A DNA stretch of 33,213 bases, from the NCBI RefSeq assembly GCF_018448935.1, contig NZ_RCWC01000047.1, positions 1-33,213 of the forward strand. Reading direction: 5' to 3'. Position 1 is the stretch's first letter. Each line of letters opens with the position of its first letter. This DNA is from Photorhabdus noenieputensis. GTDB taxonomy: Bacteria; Pseudomonadota; Gammaproteobacteria; Enterobacterales; Enterobacteriaceae. Of the stretch, positions 1 to 10,747 are shown piece after piece. Position numbers and translations under genes: made by a program. A model generated the notes under the pieces. It ran no database searches. It was not told where the DNA came from and saw only the letters and a list, made by a program, of their open reading frames with translations.

Positions 1-301
1 AGGTGAAAACTAATCCATCCATATTTGAAACCCTACATAATTGAACCATTATCCTGAAACGGGGATAACGCAGGAGGCTATTAAACGAGCCATTACAAGC
101 GGCTCTTTTAAATAGCGCCGGTCTGTTTCGCGGTAAAAAAATGACAGCGGAAAATAGCCATCATTTAATACGTGGCGTTAGAGAGAACAGTAGACCGCTT
201 CCAGCTAAGTAGGATGGAGTGGAGACAAATAACAGAGAATTTCGCTCTCTAAATATTATGACCACAAGATCACGATATTTATCATATGGACATAAAATAA
301 A

Positions 302-317
302 TGTGATAAATATCACA
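302..317. promoter_or_regulatory. CRP (cAMP receptor protein)-type palindrome
   Basis: The 16 bases have the form TGTGA-N6-TCACA, with both half-sites matching the CRP consensus exactly. It lies about 560 bp before the start of the gene at 880, with an ERIC element between, so it may instead serve a transcript starting nearby or a gene to the left of the window. Occupancy is inferred only from the sequence match. Confidence 0.55.
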
Positions 318-459
318 CAAAATGGCTAATTAATCGCCGCCGATGAATAGAATGAATAAAAATCGCCGTAAATTCTCACCTGATGCAAAGGCAATATAAA
401 ACCCCAAAAGCATCAAGATATTAATCCGAAACATTTGGCTGGCGATAAATAAGCTTTAA

Positions 460-586
460 TATACCCGTCACCTTTCAAGCTGCCTCTTTGTTGGCTGCAC
501 TTACTCACCCCGGTCACATAGTTATCTATGCTCCCGGGGATTCGCTCCCTTGCCGCCGCGATGCATCTTGAAATCCATAGGGTATA
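460..586. repeat. ERIC element, copy 1 (127 bp)
   Basis: This is an Enterobacterial Repetitive Intergenic Consensus palindrome: it begins TATACCCGTCA, has the central arms around CCCCGGTCAC and CTCCCGGGGATTC, and ends GGGTATA. The 127-bp length equals the canonical element. A second copy at 15798-15923 is nearly identical. ERICs are non-autonomous, transcribed into long hairpins, and abundant in Photorhabdus and Xenorhabdus. Confidence 0.93.
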
Positions 587-879
587 TACTCCTTTGCATA
601 TATATAAAGTGTATTCAAAATCAGCTAGGCTGACGCCTCATCGACATTCCTCTTCTGCCTTATATCGGCTGGAGTAGCCTTTTCGAGGTAAAGATGGTTT
701 GCAGTCTGAACCATCCGTCAATCGCTTCTATCTGATATCTGACCAATGACTACTCTACCGCAAAAAACAGCGAATAAAATAACCTAATGGGATAGGCATT
801 AAGTTGCTGAATAAGATAGGATCTTGACCTACTAAACACTAAATTAACCTTAGCAATCTACTAATAATAAGAAGGCATT

Positions 880-2895
880 ATGTGGTTCTCCAGATTTAAA
901 CTGGCTTTTATCGCGCTTTTACTTCCCTGGCTACTAACGGTGGCAACGCAAATGGCGGGAAGAATTTATCTCCTCTTCACTTATGGCAGTTATCAGCTTT
1001 TTACTGACTCGACTCAAGACGTGGAACGAATGTTCTGGATCGGCGGACTGTTTGATATTCGTATTGCCAGTTTGCTGTTTGTGCCTTGTCTGCTGATTGC
1101 TAGCTTATTTGCCATTAATAAAAACAGCTTCAACATATGGCAACACGCCTATCCGTGGTTGGCAACAACACTCAATACTGTGGTCGGCGCTTTGACGGTC
1201 AGTAATGTTTACTACTATGCCACTTATGAACGGCCGTTCGATATTTTCATCTTCGGCTTAGTCGAAGATGATACGCAAGCCGTGCTGCACACCCTATGGA
1301 ACGACTATCCTGTTATTGAAAGTTTGCTCTGTTTAGCTCTGTTCGCAATGACTGTTTTCTGGTCCTGTCTGCTCTGGCAACGCTACCTTATTTCACGCAC
1401 AGAGCGCAAAACCAGTCTGCCCGTTTCTGCTATCGCGACGCTGGTTATTTTAACTGTCTGTTTCGTTGGCATGCGTGGCTCCATAGGTACCTTTCCACTA
1501 CGTCAGGCCAATACACAGGTTTCAGAAGTCAAAATGCTTAATATGCTGACGCCTAATGGTCCAATGGCGCTGAACTGGGCATTTAATGATCATTACAAAA
1601 ATAGCTACTTCCCTGAAGCAACAGACGCGCAAGGTAGCTGGTTATTAAACCATTTTCTGGAGAAGCCAACCCCCGCAAATCTGTCACCGTTTATGGCTAA
1701 AACTGCCGATAATCCCACCGCTCAAAAAAATCCTCCTCATGTAATATTTAATGTCATGGAGAGTATGGGTTATCACCTACAAAGCCTGGATCGTCCAGAC
1801 CTTGATGTTTTTGGTGCCCTACGCCAGCACTGGCAAAACGACTGGCGTTTTGAACGCTTCGTTTCCGAAGGCGATGGCACCATTGACAGTTTGAGCCGTT
1901 TTTTGATCCGCAGCCCAAACAGCGCAATCAGCCAATCCATAGCGCAAAATCTCGACTTCACCAGTAATATGTTTAAACCCTATCTGGCGAATGGTTACAA
2001 AATTATCTTCGTCACATCCGGTAACGGCGCATGGCGTAATTTGAATCAGTTCCTGCCAAATCTGGGAGTCAGTGAATTTATCGATCAAAATGGGTTGAAA
2101 AAACGCTATCCAGAAGCCAAATTCGATACTTGGGGCGTGCCTGATGAGTTTATGTTCCGTTATATTGAGGAACGTTTAACTCAGGCAGAAAAGAACGGGG
2201 AGCATGTTCTGATTATGTCGTTATCTACTACCCATCACCCACCGTATAAATCACCGCCAAGCTATCAGAAAATCGATATAAAACTGAGTGATACCGAGAA
2301 ACAACGTTTAAGTCATTTAGCTAGTGGTAATGAATTACAAGAGGTTTTTCATACCCTGCGTTACGCCAATGATCAATTAGGACAATTTATTAGTTGGGTA
2401 AAATCTCAGTCATTGGCTTCTCATACCATTATTGCGGCAACCGGTGACCATAATATTCGAGGTATCAGTTATCCAGATGCTCATGAACTGGCAATCGGCC
2501 ACGGTGTACCGTTTTATCTTTACGTGCCGCCCGCTTATCGCCAAAACGCAATTTTTGATGCTACCAGAGTCGGCAGTCATAAAGACATTTGGCCAACCCT
2601 CTACCATTTGAGCTTGTCACATACAGCTTACTACCGTACCGGCTGTAATTTGCTGGCTAAACATCTCGATCCTATCTGGTGTCAAGGATATAACCCAGAA
2701 GTCACTATTACACCACAAGGGGCCTATATCATGATTGGCAAAGGTGAATTTAGACCGTGGGCAAATCAAACGGGATTATTACTCGGCGAACCCCAGCCAA
2801 TGACAGCCGACCAAACCAAACAGTTCCAACGTTGGCAGGTATTTACCGATCTCCTGTCATGGCAATTAAATCGTCAAGTTCACCACCAGCAATAA
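880..2895 (+). CDS. LTA-synthase-family membrane sulfatase/phosphoglycerol transferase
   Basis: A 671-residue inner-membrane enzyme of the alkaline-phosphatase superfamily, in the LtaS/OpgB-like group that moves phosphoglycerol or phosphoethanolamine onto glycans or lipids. The N-terminal third carries about five hydrophobic segments (near residues 7-27, 60-80, 95-113, 145-168 and 183-203). The extracytoplasmic catalytic domain follows from about residue 285. Visible active-site elements are the metal-binding Glu in NVMESMG (E294), the candidate nucleophile Thr in GDGTIDSLSRF (T334), a His pair at 452-453 and the metal-binding TGDH (D523, H524). GAAGG five bases before ATG supports the start. 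It is convergent with malG. The substrate cannot be read from sequence; in a Gram-negative, osmoregulated periplasmic glucans, LPS or another envelope glycan are the likely acceptors. Confidence 0.85.
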   Translation: MWFSRFKLAFIALLLPWLLTVATQMAGRIYLLFTYGSYQLFTDSTQDVERMFWIGGLFDIRIASLLFVPCLLIASLFAINKNSFNIWQHAYPWLATTLNTVVGALTVSNVYYYATYERPFDIFIFGLVEDDTQAVLHTLWNDYPVIESLLCLALFAMTVFWSCLLWQRYLISRTERKTSLPVSAIATLVILTVCFVGMRGSIGTFPLRQANTQVSEVKMLNMLTPNGPMALNWAFNDHYKNSYFPEATDAQGSWLLNHFLEKPTPANLSPFMAKTADNPTAQKNPPHVIFNVMESMGYHLQSLDRPDLDVFGALRQHWQNDWRFERFVSEGDGTIDSLSRFLIRSPNSAISQSIAQNLDFTSNMFKPYLANGYKIIFVTSGNGAWRNLNQFLPNLGVSEFIDQNGLKKRYPEAKFDTWGVPDEFMFRYIEERLTQAEKNGEHVLIMSLSTTHHPPYKSPPSYQKIDIKLSDTEKQRLSHLASGNELQEVFHTLRYANDQLGQFISWVKSQSLASHTIIAATGDHNIRGISYPDAHELAIGHGVPFYLYVPPAYRQNAIFDATRVGSHKDIWPTLYHLSLSHTAYYRTGCNLLAKHLDPIWCQGYNPEVTITPQGAYIMIGKGEFRPWANQTGLLLGEPQPMTADQTKQFQRWQVFTDLLSWQLNRQVHHQQ

Positions 2896-2906
2896 TTGAT
2901 ATTTCC

Positions 2907-2943
2907 GTGAATCCCTTTAATTTCGGCCTATAAAGGGATTCAC
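2907..2943. terminator. Hairpin between converging genes
   Basis: A 13-bp perfect stem (GTGAATCCCTTTA at 2907-2919 with its complement at 2931-2943) and an 11-base loop fill the short gap between the end of the plus-strand transferase gene and the end of malG. The symmetry and position suit a bidirectional terminator, but neither side has a T-run, so termination may be weak or the hairpin may protect 3' ends. Confidence 0.55.
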
Positions 2944-2960
2944 CTTGACGAATATTGCGA

Positions 2961-3851
2961 TTAGCCTTTTACTCCCCCGGCGGTCAAACCACTGACCAAC
3001 CAGCGCTGAGCAACCAGGAAGACGATGGTAATAGGGAGTGCTGAGAGCACAGCGGCAGCGGCAAAATCTCCCCAAAGATAGTTCTGTGGGTTAAGGTACT
3101 GCTGCATGCCCACCGCCAACGTGTAATTGTTCACATCTCGCAGCAGCAGTGAGGCAACAGGCACTTCCGTAATCACGCCAATGAAGGAAAGAATGAATAC
3201 CACTGCCAGAATCGGTACCGAAAGCGGTAACAGCACCATACGGAAAGCTTGCCACGGTGTCGCGCCATCAAGCGCGGCCGCCTCTTCCAAGGAGCCATCA
3301 ATAGTTTCGAAATAACCTTTAATCGTCCAGACATGTAACGCAATGCCCCCCAAGTAGGCAAAAATCACGCCACCGTGGGTATTAAGGCCGATGAACGGTA
3401 TATATTCCCCTAGTCGATCAAACAGGGCATATAGCGCCACCAAGGAAAGGACCGCTGGGAACATCTGAAAAATTAGCATGCCTTTCAGTAAGGTACTTTT
3501 ACCGCGAAAACGCATACGGGCAAAGGCATAAGCGCAGGTAGTTGATAATGTAACGATACCTACAGCGGTAATAAAGGCGACCTTAACAGAGTTCCAGAGC
3601 CATAGCATAACTGGGAAAGGCGGCGGTGTAACACGGCCATCCGGTGATACCACACTGTAGCCAAGCGCCAATTTCCAATGTTCCCAAGAGATACTTTCCG
3701 GGATCAAACTCCCCGTGGCAAAGTTCCCCGGCCGCAGGGAGATAGTAATAACCATCAGTAGAGGGAATAAGATCATGGCAATAAAGGTTAGCATCAATAA
3801 ATGTGTCGCCAACAAACGCCATTTTTGTGATTTGGGTTGAACCATCGCCAT
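2961..3851 (-). CDS. malG: Maltose ABC transporter permease MalG
   Basis: Inner-membrane permease of the MalFGK2 maltose/maltodextrin importer, 296 residues, the same length as E. coli MalG. It has six hydrophobic segments and the conserved cytoplasmic EAA loop ([15 protein letters not shown], near residues 190-204) that docks on MalK. The C-terminal GGVKG tail also matches the family. It is the last gene of malEFG, starting 12 bases after malF. The periplasmic P2-like loop before residue 85 is intact. Confidence 0.97.
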   Translation of the reverse strand: MAMVQPKSQKWRLLATHLLMLTFIAMILFPLLMVITISLRPGNFATGSLIPESISWEHWKLALGYSVVSPDGRVTPPPFPVMLWLWNSVKVAFITAVGIVTLSTTCAYAFARMRFRGKSTLLKGMLIFQMFPAVLSLVALYALFDRLGEYIPFIGLNTHGGVIFAYLGGIALHVWTIKGYFETIDGSLEEAAALDGATPWQAFRMVLLPLSVPILAVVFILSFIGVITEVPVASLLLRDVNNYTLAVGMQQYLNPQNYLWGDFAAAAVLSALPITIVFLVAQRWLVSGLTAGGVKG

Positions 3852-3863
3852 TACATTCCCTCC

Positions 3864-5420
3864 TTAGTCAAATTTAATACGGGTGGCTTTTAAGTTAATA
3901 ACCGCCAGTGCGCCAACCAACAAAAAGATCACTGTAGCAATCGCCGCCGCCAAGCCAAAGTCCTGCCCACTACTGCCGTCGAAAGCAATACGGTAGGTGT
4001 AGCTCACCAGTAAATCGGTATAGCCTGCCGGCGTCGTGGTGCCAATGCGATCTGGCCCGCCAAGGGTTAACAACTGAATCAGAACAAAGTTGTTAAAGTT
4101 AAAGGCAAAGCTGGCAATCATTAGCGGCGTCAATGGCTTAATCAGCAACGGGAAGGTAATTTTAAAAAAGTTCTGAAACGGCCCTGCGCCATCCATTGCC
4201 GATGCTTCATACAGATCATCAGGTATTGCCTTCAACAACCCCATGCAGAGGATCATCATGTAGGGATACCCAAGCCAAGTATTCACCACAATCAACATGG
4301 TTCGCGCCATCGTCGGATCGGTAAACCAAGCCGGTTTAAGACCGAATAGACCGTTAAGCAACAGATTGATCTCACCAAAGCTCTGGTTAAATAACCCCTT
4401 GAAAATCAAAATAGAAATAAACGATGGCACTGCATAGGGCAAGATCAACAACACGCGATAAACAGCACGACCTTTCAGCGCTTCCCACTGCACGATGCAA
4501 GCCAAAACCATGCCAACAGCAACTGTCAGCACCACAGTGAACAGAGAAAATACAACCGTCCAAATGAAAATAGCGAGGAATGGTTTCTGAATGCCTTCAT
4601 CCTGTATCACCCGCAGGAAATTTTTCCAGCCGATGGAAACAGTAAATCCTGGCGTCAAAGTCTCATTTCCCCAGGTTCCCTCAGCATTGACAGACTGATA
4701 GAAACCGGTATCGGTATTAGGGCGATAAAGCGTGCCTGTTTGATTATCGGTGAGGGCCTTACCATCTTCCCCAAGAGAGTATTGAGGGTGAATCCCAGAG
4801 AATTGACGTAACGAACTCATTTTCAGTTGGCTGCCATCCGGCAAAACAGCAACCAACTGGTTCAGTGCCTGTCGATTCTGGGTGATAGTGCGCAATGTCG
4901 CCGCTTCACCGCGCTGAGTATTATCCTGCTCATATAAATGCAGAGTCGTCTCTTTGGCTGCTGACAGAGAAAATGGCTCTGATACCAGTTGCTTAGTCTG
5001 GTCCGGTACGCTCAGCGCCAAAACCCACAGCTCCGATTTTGGATAGAGCTTAAAAGTCAATGTTTGCCCTGACTGATACTGACGGCTCATCAGGACAGAT
5101 TGTGCGCGTTCAAAAGTCAGTTGATTGAGACTACTATAGTTGGTGAAAGCGATAGCAATGGTGCAAATAAGCGGAAACAGTACAAACAATCCCATTCCGG
5201 CGACACCCGGATAGGTATAGCGCCAGGCATAAGTATTGCGGTTGGAAAAAACATAAATCCCCATTCCTAACAATACCAGTGTCACTATTGCAAACAGATA
5301 CTCTCCCTGTGAGTACATCAATACCACCAGATAACCGGTAAAGAGTACACACAAGCTCACTGCAAACCATTTCAGAGCAGAATGCTGCCACCATGATGTT
5401 TTTTCGAGCGTCGCTGACAT
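3864..5420 (-). CDS. malF: Maltose ABC transporter permease MalF
   Basis: Larger permease subunit of the maltose importer, 518 residues against 514 in E. coli. N-terminal hydrophobic segments are followed by the large periplasmic P2 domain (about residues 95-275) that contacts MalE, then the core transmembrane helices. The EAA loop (YEASAMDGAGPFQNFF) is intact for interaction with MalK. It lies 12 bases upstream of malG and 132 bases downstream of malE; the malE-malF gap holds a stable hairpin. Confidence 0.97.
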   Translation of the reverse strand: MSATLEKTSWWQHSALKWFAVSLCVLFTGYLVVLMYSQGEYLFAIVTLVLLGMGIYVFSNRNTYAWRYTYPGVAGMGLFVLFPLICTIAIAFTNYSSLNQLTFERAQSVLMSRQYQSGQTLTFKLYPKSELWVLALSVPDQTKQLVSEPFSLSAAKETTLHLYEQDNTQRGEAATLRTITQNRQALNQLVAVLPDGSQLKMSSLRQFSGIHPQYSLGEDGKALTDNQTGTLYRPNTDTGFYQSVNAEGTWGNETLTPGFTVSIGWKNFLRVIQDEGIQKPFLAIFIWTVVFSLFTVVLTVAVGMVLACIVQWEALKGRAVYRVLLILPYAVPSFISILIFKGLFNQSFGEINLLLNGLFGLKPAWFTDPTMARTMLIVVNTWLGYPYMMILCMGLLKAIPDDLYEASAMDGAGPFQNFFKITFPLLIKPLTPLMIASFAFNFNNFVLIQLLTLGGPDRIGTTTPAGYTDLLVSYTYRIAFDGSSGQDFGLAAAIATVIFLLVGALAVINLKATRIKFD

Positions 5421-5474
5421 AATGCTCTTCCTTTTTACTACGACGTAACAGCTTTGCGGATAGCTTAATCAATC

Positions 5475-5509
5475 TTCCTGCAAACAGGCATCCTTACTGG
5501 TTGCAGGAA
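5475..5509 (-). terminator. malE-malF intergenic hairpin
   Basis: TTCCTGCAA at 5475-5483 pairs with TTGCAGGAA at 5501-5509 across a 17-base loop, just downstream of malE in transcription order. There is no T-run, so it is more likely an RNA-stabilising or partial-attenuation element. E. coli has REP palindromes at this place that protect malE mRNA and help make binding protein exceed permease; the same role is inferred here. Confidence 0.55.
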
Positions 5510-5553
5510 AGAGACACCCTTTCAAAAGAAGAGCGCCCACAAGTTACAACTAG

Positions 5554-6753
5554 TTACTTAGTTATACGGGTTTCTGCATCACTTAGTGCGGCATCAACGG
5601 TTTGACGGCCAGCCAACGCATTAACCACAGCGTTGCGCATGGCATACCAAAAACTGCTCATTTGTGAGACGTTCGGCATGATTTCGCCGTTTTGAGCATT
5701 TTCCATCGTGGCAGCAATACGTGGGTCCTTAGCCAGAATATCGTGATAGGATTTCAATGACACAGCCCCCAACGGCTTATCCTTATTCACCATCTCCAGA
5801 CCTTCGTTGGTCAGCAAGTAGTTTTCCAAAAACTCCTTCGCCAGCTCTTTATTCGGGCTGGCAGTATTGATGCCTGCCGTCAATACGCCAACAAACGGCT
5901 TGGATGGATGGCCTTTAAACGTCGGCAACAACGCCACACCGTAATTTATCTTGCTCTTGTCGATATTAGCCCACGCCCACGGACCGTTGATGGTCATCGC
6001 CGTTTCACCTTTGTTGAACGCCGCCTCAGCAATGGAATAGTCAGTATCCACGTTTAGATGCTTATTCCTCACCAAATCTATAATGAAACGCAGCCCTGCT
6101 TTGGAACCCGCATTATTCACCCCGACATTCTTCACATCATATGCGCCATTTTCCAACTTGAAGGCATATCCTCCATCCGCAGCAATCAACGGCCAAGTGA
6201 AATAAGGCTCTTGCAGATTAAACATGATGGCGCTTTTGCCTTTGCTCCTCAGTTCCTTATCCAGAGCCGGGATCTCTTCCCAGGTTTTTGGTGGTGTCTT
6301 CACCAAGTCTTTATTGTAGATAAGAGAGAGGGCTTCAACTGCGATAGGATAACCGACCAGTTTACCGTCGTAGCGCACAGCATCCCAAGTGAACGGAAAC
6401 AGTTTATCCTTAAAGTTTTGATCTGGCGTGATTTCCGTCACCAGACCAGATTGCGCGTAACCGCCAAAGCGATCATGAGCCCAGAAAATAATATCCGGCC
6501 CATCGCCGGTTGCTGCAACTTGTGAATACTTCTCTGCAAGCTTGTCGGGATGTTCAACCGTAACATTGACACCCGTATCTTTTTCAAACTTCTCACCAAC
6601 TTGTGCCAGGCCGTTGTAGCCTTTATCACCGTTGATCCAGATAACCAGCTTACCTTCCTCTATTTTTGCAAACGCAGAGGCAGATAACGCTAGCGTGGCT
6701 AAGACAGAAAGCGCTAAGGTACGAGCGCTCGTTTTCAAGGTTGTTTTCATCAT
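5554..6753 (-). CDS. malE: Periplasmic maltose-binding protein MalE
   Basis: Substrate-binding protein that delivers maltose and maltodextrins to MalFGK2. The signal peptide runs from MMKTTLKTS to the Ala-x-Ala site before [10 protein letters not shown], the start of mature MalE in E. coli. The mature chain aligns along its full length ([13 protein letters not shown] near the N-terminus, GEIMPN and RITK at the end). The frame stays open 25 codons further upstream, but that part is not a signal sequence. Three tandem ATGs (6756, 6753, 6750) follow an AAGGA; the second has the best spacing, 7 bases. First gene of malEFG, divergent from malK. Confidence 0.96.
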   Translation of the reverse strand: MMKTTLKTSARTLALSVLATLALSASAFAKIEEGKLVIWINGDKGYNGLAQVGEKFEKDTGVNVTVEHPDKLAEKYSQVAATGDGPDIIFWAHDRFGGYAQSGLVTEITPDQNFKDKLFPFTWDAVRYDGKLVGYPIAVEALSLIYNKDLVKTPPKTWEEIPALDKELRSKGKSAIMFNLQEPYFTWPLIAADGGYAFKLENGAYDVKNVGVNNAGSKAGLRFIIDLVRNKHLNVDTDYSIAEAAFNKGETAMTINGPWAWANIDKSKINYGVALLPTFKGHPSKPFVGVLTAGINTASPNKELAKEFLENYLLTNEGLEMVNKDKPLGAVSLKSYHDILAKDPRIAATMENAQNGEIMPNVSQMSSFWYAMRNAVVNALAGRQTVDAALSDAETRITK

Positions 6754-6756
6754 CAT

Positions 6757-7130
6757 TCCGTCCTTATAGTCTGAAAGGTTCAGAGTGAACTGTGTTGTTT
6801 CATTGGCGGAGAGTGCTGAGCTAGTGTGCAATCAACAATGGAAAGACTCATCCTCCCCTACTCTACGCCCTACCCGGAATGGCTGTGATCTCTATTCCAA
6901 AAACAGAAGAACCGTGCCGTCGACCACAAAAAGGGGCATCTTTTTTTGCGATAATTATCACAAATTATCCCTTAACTCATACCTCACCACCTCAGTAACG
7001 CTTATCTCATCCTCCTAATTCCTCCCCCATAAAAAACTTCGGTATGGAGGATTTACTCACCCGCCATCTTAAACACACTCTGGTTTATTATTTTTCACCG
7101 CGAATTGCGGTGATAAGTCCGGGGGAGCAC
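6757..7130. promoter_or_regulatory. Divergent malEFG / malK-lamB-malM control region
   Basis: The 374-bp gap separates the two divergent mal operons. It contains a CRP site (6947-6962) and several decamers resembling the MalT box GGGGA(T/G)GAGG: GGGGAGGATG (minus strand, 6849-6858), TAGGAGGATG (minus, 7008-7017), GGGGAGGAAT (minus, 7018-7027) and a plus-strand GGAGGATTT near 7046-7054 close to malK. This mirrors the E. coli malEp-malKp region, where MalT bound to maltotriose and CRP activate both operons. Exact promoters were not assigned. Confidence 0.75.
6947..6962. promoter_or_regulatory. CRP site between malE and malK
   Basis: The sequence TGCGA-N6-TCACA differs from the CRP consensus at one base of one half-site. 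It lies between the MalT-box-like clusters of the two divergent operons, the arrangement expected for CRP/MalT co-activation and glucose repression. Confidence 0.7.
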
Positions 7131-8240
7131 ATGTCGAGCGTCACACTACATAATGTATCGAAGGCTTATGGTGAAACTATTATTTCCAAGAACATCAACC
7201 TTGAGATACAAGAAGGAGAATTTATCGTTTTTGTCGGTCCATCAGGTTGTGGAAAATCGACAATATTAAGAATGATTGCAGGCTTGGAAGATGTTACTTC
7301 CGGTGATTTGCTGATCAATAATATCCGAATGAACGATGTGCCACCCGCCAAACGCGGTGTTGGAATGGTTTTTCAGTCTTATGCACTGTACCCCCACCTG
7401 TCTGTTGCAGACAATATGTCATTCGGCATGAAGCTGGCTGGCGCTAAAAAAAGTGATATTCAGCAACGGGTAAAGCAAATTGCCGAGATGCTTCAACTCG
7501 CTCACCTGCTTGATCGCCGCCCTAAAGCCCTATCAGGCGGGCAACGTCAACGTGTTGCCATTGGCCGCACGCTGGTCGCTGAACCCAGTGTTTTTCTGTT
7601 AGATGAACCGCTTTCCAACCTGGATGCCGCGCTGCGCGTTCAAATGCGCATTGAAATCTCACGCCTGCATAAACGATTGCAACGTACGATGATTTATGTC
7701 ACCCACGATCAGGTTGAAGCGATGACGCTGGCCGACAGAATCGTAGTGCTGGATGGTGGAGATGTTGCTCAGATTGGCAAACCTCTTGAACTTTACCATT
7801 ACCCGGTTAACCGCTTTGTCGCCAGCTTTATTGGCTCACCTAAGATGAATTTCCTGCCAGTGAAAGTCACGGCTACTGCTATTGATCAGGTACAAATTAC
7901 TCTACCCAATCGACAACAAATCTGGCTGCCCGTAGAAAGCAAGGGGGTAAAAGTAGGCAGTAATGTCTCTCTGGGGATACGCCCTGAACACCTCCTGCCA
8001 AGTGATATCGCTGATGTTACGTTGGAAGGCATAGTTCAGGTTGTCGAGCAGTTAGGCAATGAAACCCAGGTTCACATTGAAATTCCGGCCATTCATCAGA
8101 ATCTGGTTTACCGCCAGCCTGATATTGTGCTGGTGGAAGAAGGAGCTACCTTCACCATCGGATTACCTCCCCACCGCTGCCATTTATTCCGGGAAGACGG
8201 AACGGCATGCCAGCGTCTGCATAAAGAACCCGGTGTTTGA
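7131..8240 (+). CDS. malK: Maltose ABC transporter ATPase MalK
   Basis: Cytoplasmic ATPase of the maltose importer, 369 residues against 371 in E. coli. Walker [10 protein letters not shown] (36-44, K42), Q-loop Q82, signature LSGGQ (135-139), Walker B ending in D158/E159, and switch H192 sit at the E. coli positions. The C-terminal regulatory domain (after about 235) that binds MalT and EIIA-Glc is present and ends in KEPGV as in E. coli. The frame is open from 7044, but the family N-terminus ([10 protein letters not shown]. coli MASVQLQNV) and a GGGGGAG ribosome site place the start at 7131. First gene of malK-lamB-malM. Confidence 0.96.
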   Translation: MSSVTLHNVSKAYGETIISKNINLEIQEGEFIVFVGPSGCGKSTILRMIAGLEDVTSGDLLINNIRMNDVPPAKRGVGMVFQSYALYPHLSVADNMSFGMKLAGAKKSDIQQRVKQIAEMLQLAHLLDRRPKALSGGQRQRVAIGRTLVAEPSVFLLDEPLSNLDAALRVQMRIEISRLHKRLQRTMIYVTHDQVEAMTLADRIVVLDGGDVAQIGKPLELYHYPVNRFVASFIGSPKMNFLPVKVTATAIDQVQITLPNRQQIWLPVESKGVKVGSNVSLGIRPEHLLPSDIADVTLEGIVQVVEQLGNETQVHIEIPAIHQNLVYRQPDIVLVEEGATFTIGLPPHRCHLFREDGTACQRLHKEPGV

Positions 8241-8251
8241 GCCTGAGCTAA

Positions 8252-9562
<1,311 letters not shown>

Positions 9563-9622
9563 TCCGGTTACAACGATTTGATCTCAGATCAATCAAATGA
9601 TTTGTAATGGTTAACGCCTTTT

Positions 9623-9670
9623 AGACTGATATGTCTCCTAACCGTGGGGTGGGTATCAGTCTCTTTTTTT
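9623..9670 (+). terminator. Intrinsic terminator/attenuator between lamB and malM
   Basis: AGACTGATA (9623-9631) pairs with TATCAGTCT (9654-9662), and a run of seven T follows (9664-9670). This is a good Rho-independent terminator placed between two genes of one operon, so it probably lets a fraction of transcripts continue and keeps malM below lamB. Confidence 0.8.
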
Positions 9671-9690
9671 CAACCGAACAAGGGTAAGAG

Positions 9691-10596
9691 ATGAAAACTA
9701 AACTGCTCTCATGTTGCCTTAGTGCTGTACTTTGTAGCACATTTCCTCTTATAGGGTATGCAACGCCCATTACCGCAACTCAAACACAGGATATTGTTGC
9801 CCCTTCCCTCTCGATCACAGCATTGCAAAAACTGAGCTGGCAGCCGATTAATACCAGTGATACTCAGACTATTATTCTCAATGCCGCATCTCAGCATCTT
9901 AATGAGGGAGATATTCAGGGGCCGATAGCCGCATTCGCGCTGCCGGCAAACCGAGGCTCTCTGGATATTACCCTGAGCAGCTTAGTACAAGACAAACAAG
10001 TTTATGTACCAAATGTTTTAGTCCTGGATCAAGGGTTACGCCCCGCCGCATTTTACCCGAGCAGTTATTTTCCCTATGAACGTCCGGGAGTTATGTCCAC
10101 CGATCGGCTGGAAGGCACACTAAAGCTAACACCAGCGCTGGGGCAACAACAAATTTATATACTGGTCTACACCACCCGTACCGATTTGCAGAAATCCACT
10201 CAAATGGTTGATCCCGCCAAAGCTTACGCTCAAGGCGTCGGTAATGCCGTTCCCGCTATTCCCGATCCCGTTGCCCGCCATACACAAACAGGCACGTTGA
10301 AGCTGAAAGTAAAATCAGAACAAAACGCTGGCAACATCACGATTGGTCAAGTTTTCTCAAGTCCAGCACAGGAACCGATCATTGTCGGGCCAACACAAGC
10401 CACCGTAACGCCATCTACTCCGCAAAAGGTCAAACCGGTTCTGAGTGATACAGAGCGTTATTTCAGTGATGCAATTAAAAAAGAAATTAGCAATGGCAAT
10501 ATCGATAAGGCACTCAAATTGCTGGATGAAGCGGAACGCCTTGGCGCTTCAACTGCACGAGAAACATTTATCAACAGTATCAAAAACAAAGGGTAA
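9691..10596 (+). CDS. malM: Periplasmic maltose-regulon protein MalM
   Basis: Secreted protein of the maltose regulon, 301 residues against 306 in E. coli; its biochemical role is not settled. An N-terminal signal peptide ends near GYA. Family blocks are clear: VPNVLVLDQGLRPAAF, YPSSYFPYERPGVMS, LEGTLKLTPALGQQQ, DPAKAYAQGVGNAVP and the C-terminal KALKLLDEAERLG helix. A Pro/Thr-rich linker (about residues 230-250) separates the two parts. It ends the malK operon, downstream of an intercistronic terminator. Confidence 0.93.
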   Translation: MKTKLLSCCLSAVLCSTFPLIGYATPITATQTQDIVAPSLSITALQKLSWQPINTSDTQTIILNAASQHLNEGDIQGPIAAFALPANRGSLDITLSSLVQDKQVYVPNVLVLDQGLRPAAFYPSSYFPYERPGVMSTDRLEGTLKLTPALGQQQIYILVYTTRTDLQKSTQMVDPAKAYAQGVGNAVPAIPDPVARHTQTGTLKLKVKSEQNAGNITIGQVFSSPAQEPIIVGPTQATVTPSTPQKVKPVLSDTERYFSDAIKKEISNGNIDKALKLLDEAERLGASTARETFINSIKNKG

Positions 10597-10650
10597 ACAA
10601 ATGCTCTCCGAAGAGGGGGGCATCAGGTTCAACTCCTTTTTACACACATC

Positions 10651-10730
10651 CCCCGGAAATGGGGTTTTTATGTATACAAATAATTGCTATGATAAATATC
10701 TATACACAAAACACCCTTTTAAGGGGTTTT
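10651..10730. promoter_or_regulatory. Short palindromes and possible promoter before the AbiE pair
   Basis: The stretch holds a CCCC-GGAAAT-GGGG stem followed by TTTTT (10651-10669), which may weakly terminate malM; a TGTATACA palindrome (10671-10678); a TATGAT -10-like hexamer (10688-10693); and a CCCTTTTAAGGG palindrome (10714-10725). AbiEi antitoxins autorepress by binding inverted repeats upstream of abiE, so these palindromes are candidate operators. No good -35 is visible. Confidence 0.4.
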
Positions 10731-10747
10731 ACAGTAGAGATAATGAA

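Larger units (their letters stand above)
1..879. other. Non-coding region upstream of the LTA-synthase-like gene
   Basis: I see no convincing gene here. It contains an ERIC element (460-586), a CRP-type palindrome (302-317) and a small hairpin at about 88-108 (GAGCC paired with GGCTC, followed by TTTT) that could terminate a plus-strand gene lying left of the window. A 45-codon open stretch on the plus strand (about 70-208) reads somewhat like protein but has no ribosome binding site, and I could not name it. A 7-bp stem (GATGGTT/AACCATC) near 690-713 has no T-run. No clear sigma-70 promoter for the 880 gene stands out. Confidence 0.6.

Noticed and set aside
460-586. Possible insertion-sequence end or attachment site
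   Set aside because: The terminal bases, central arms and 127-bp length identify it as an ERIC element; no transposase is linked.
6058-6525. 155-codon plus-strand open frame over malE
   Set aside because: It is fully antisense to conserved malE sequence and has no recognisable protein features.
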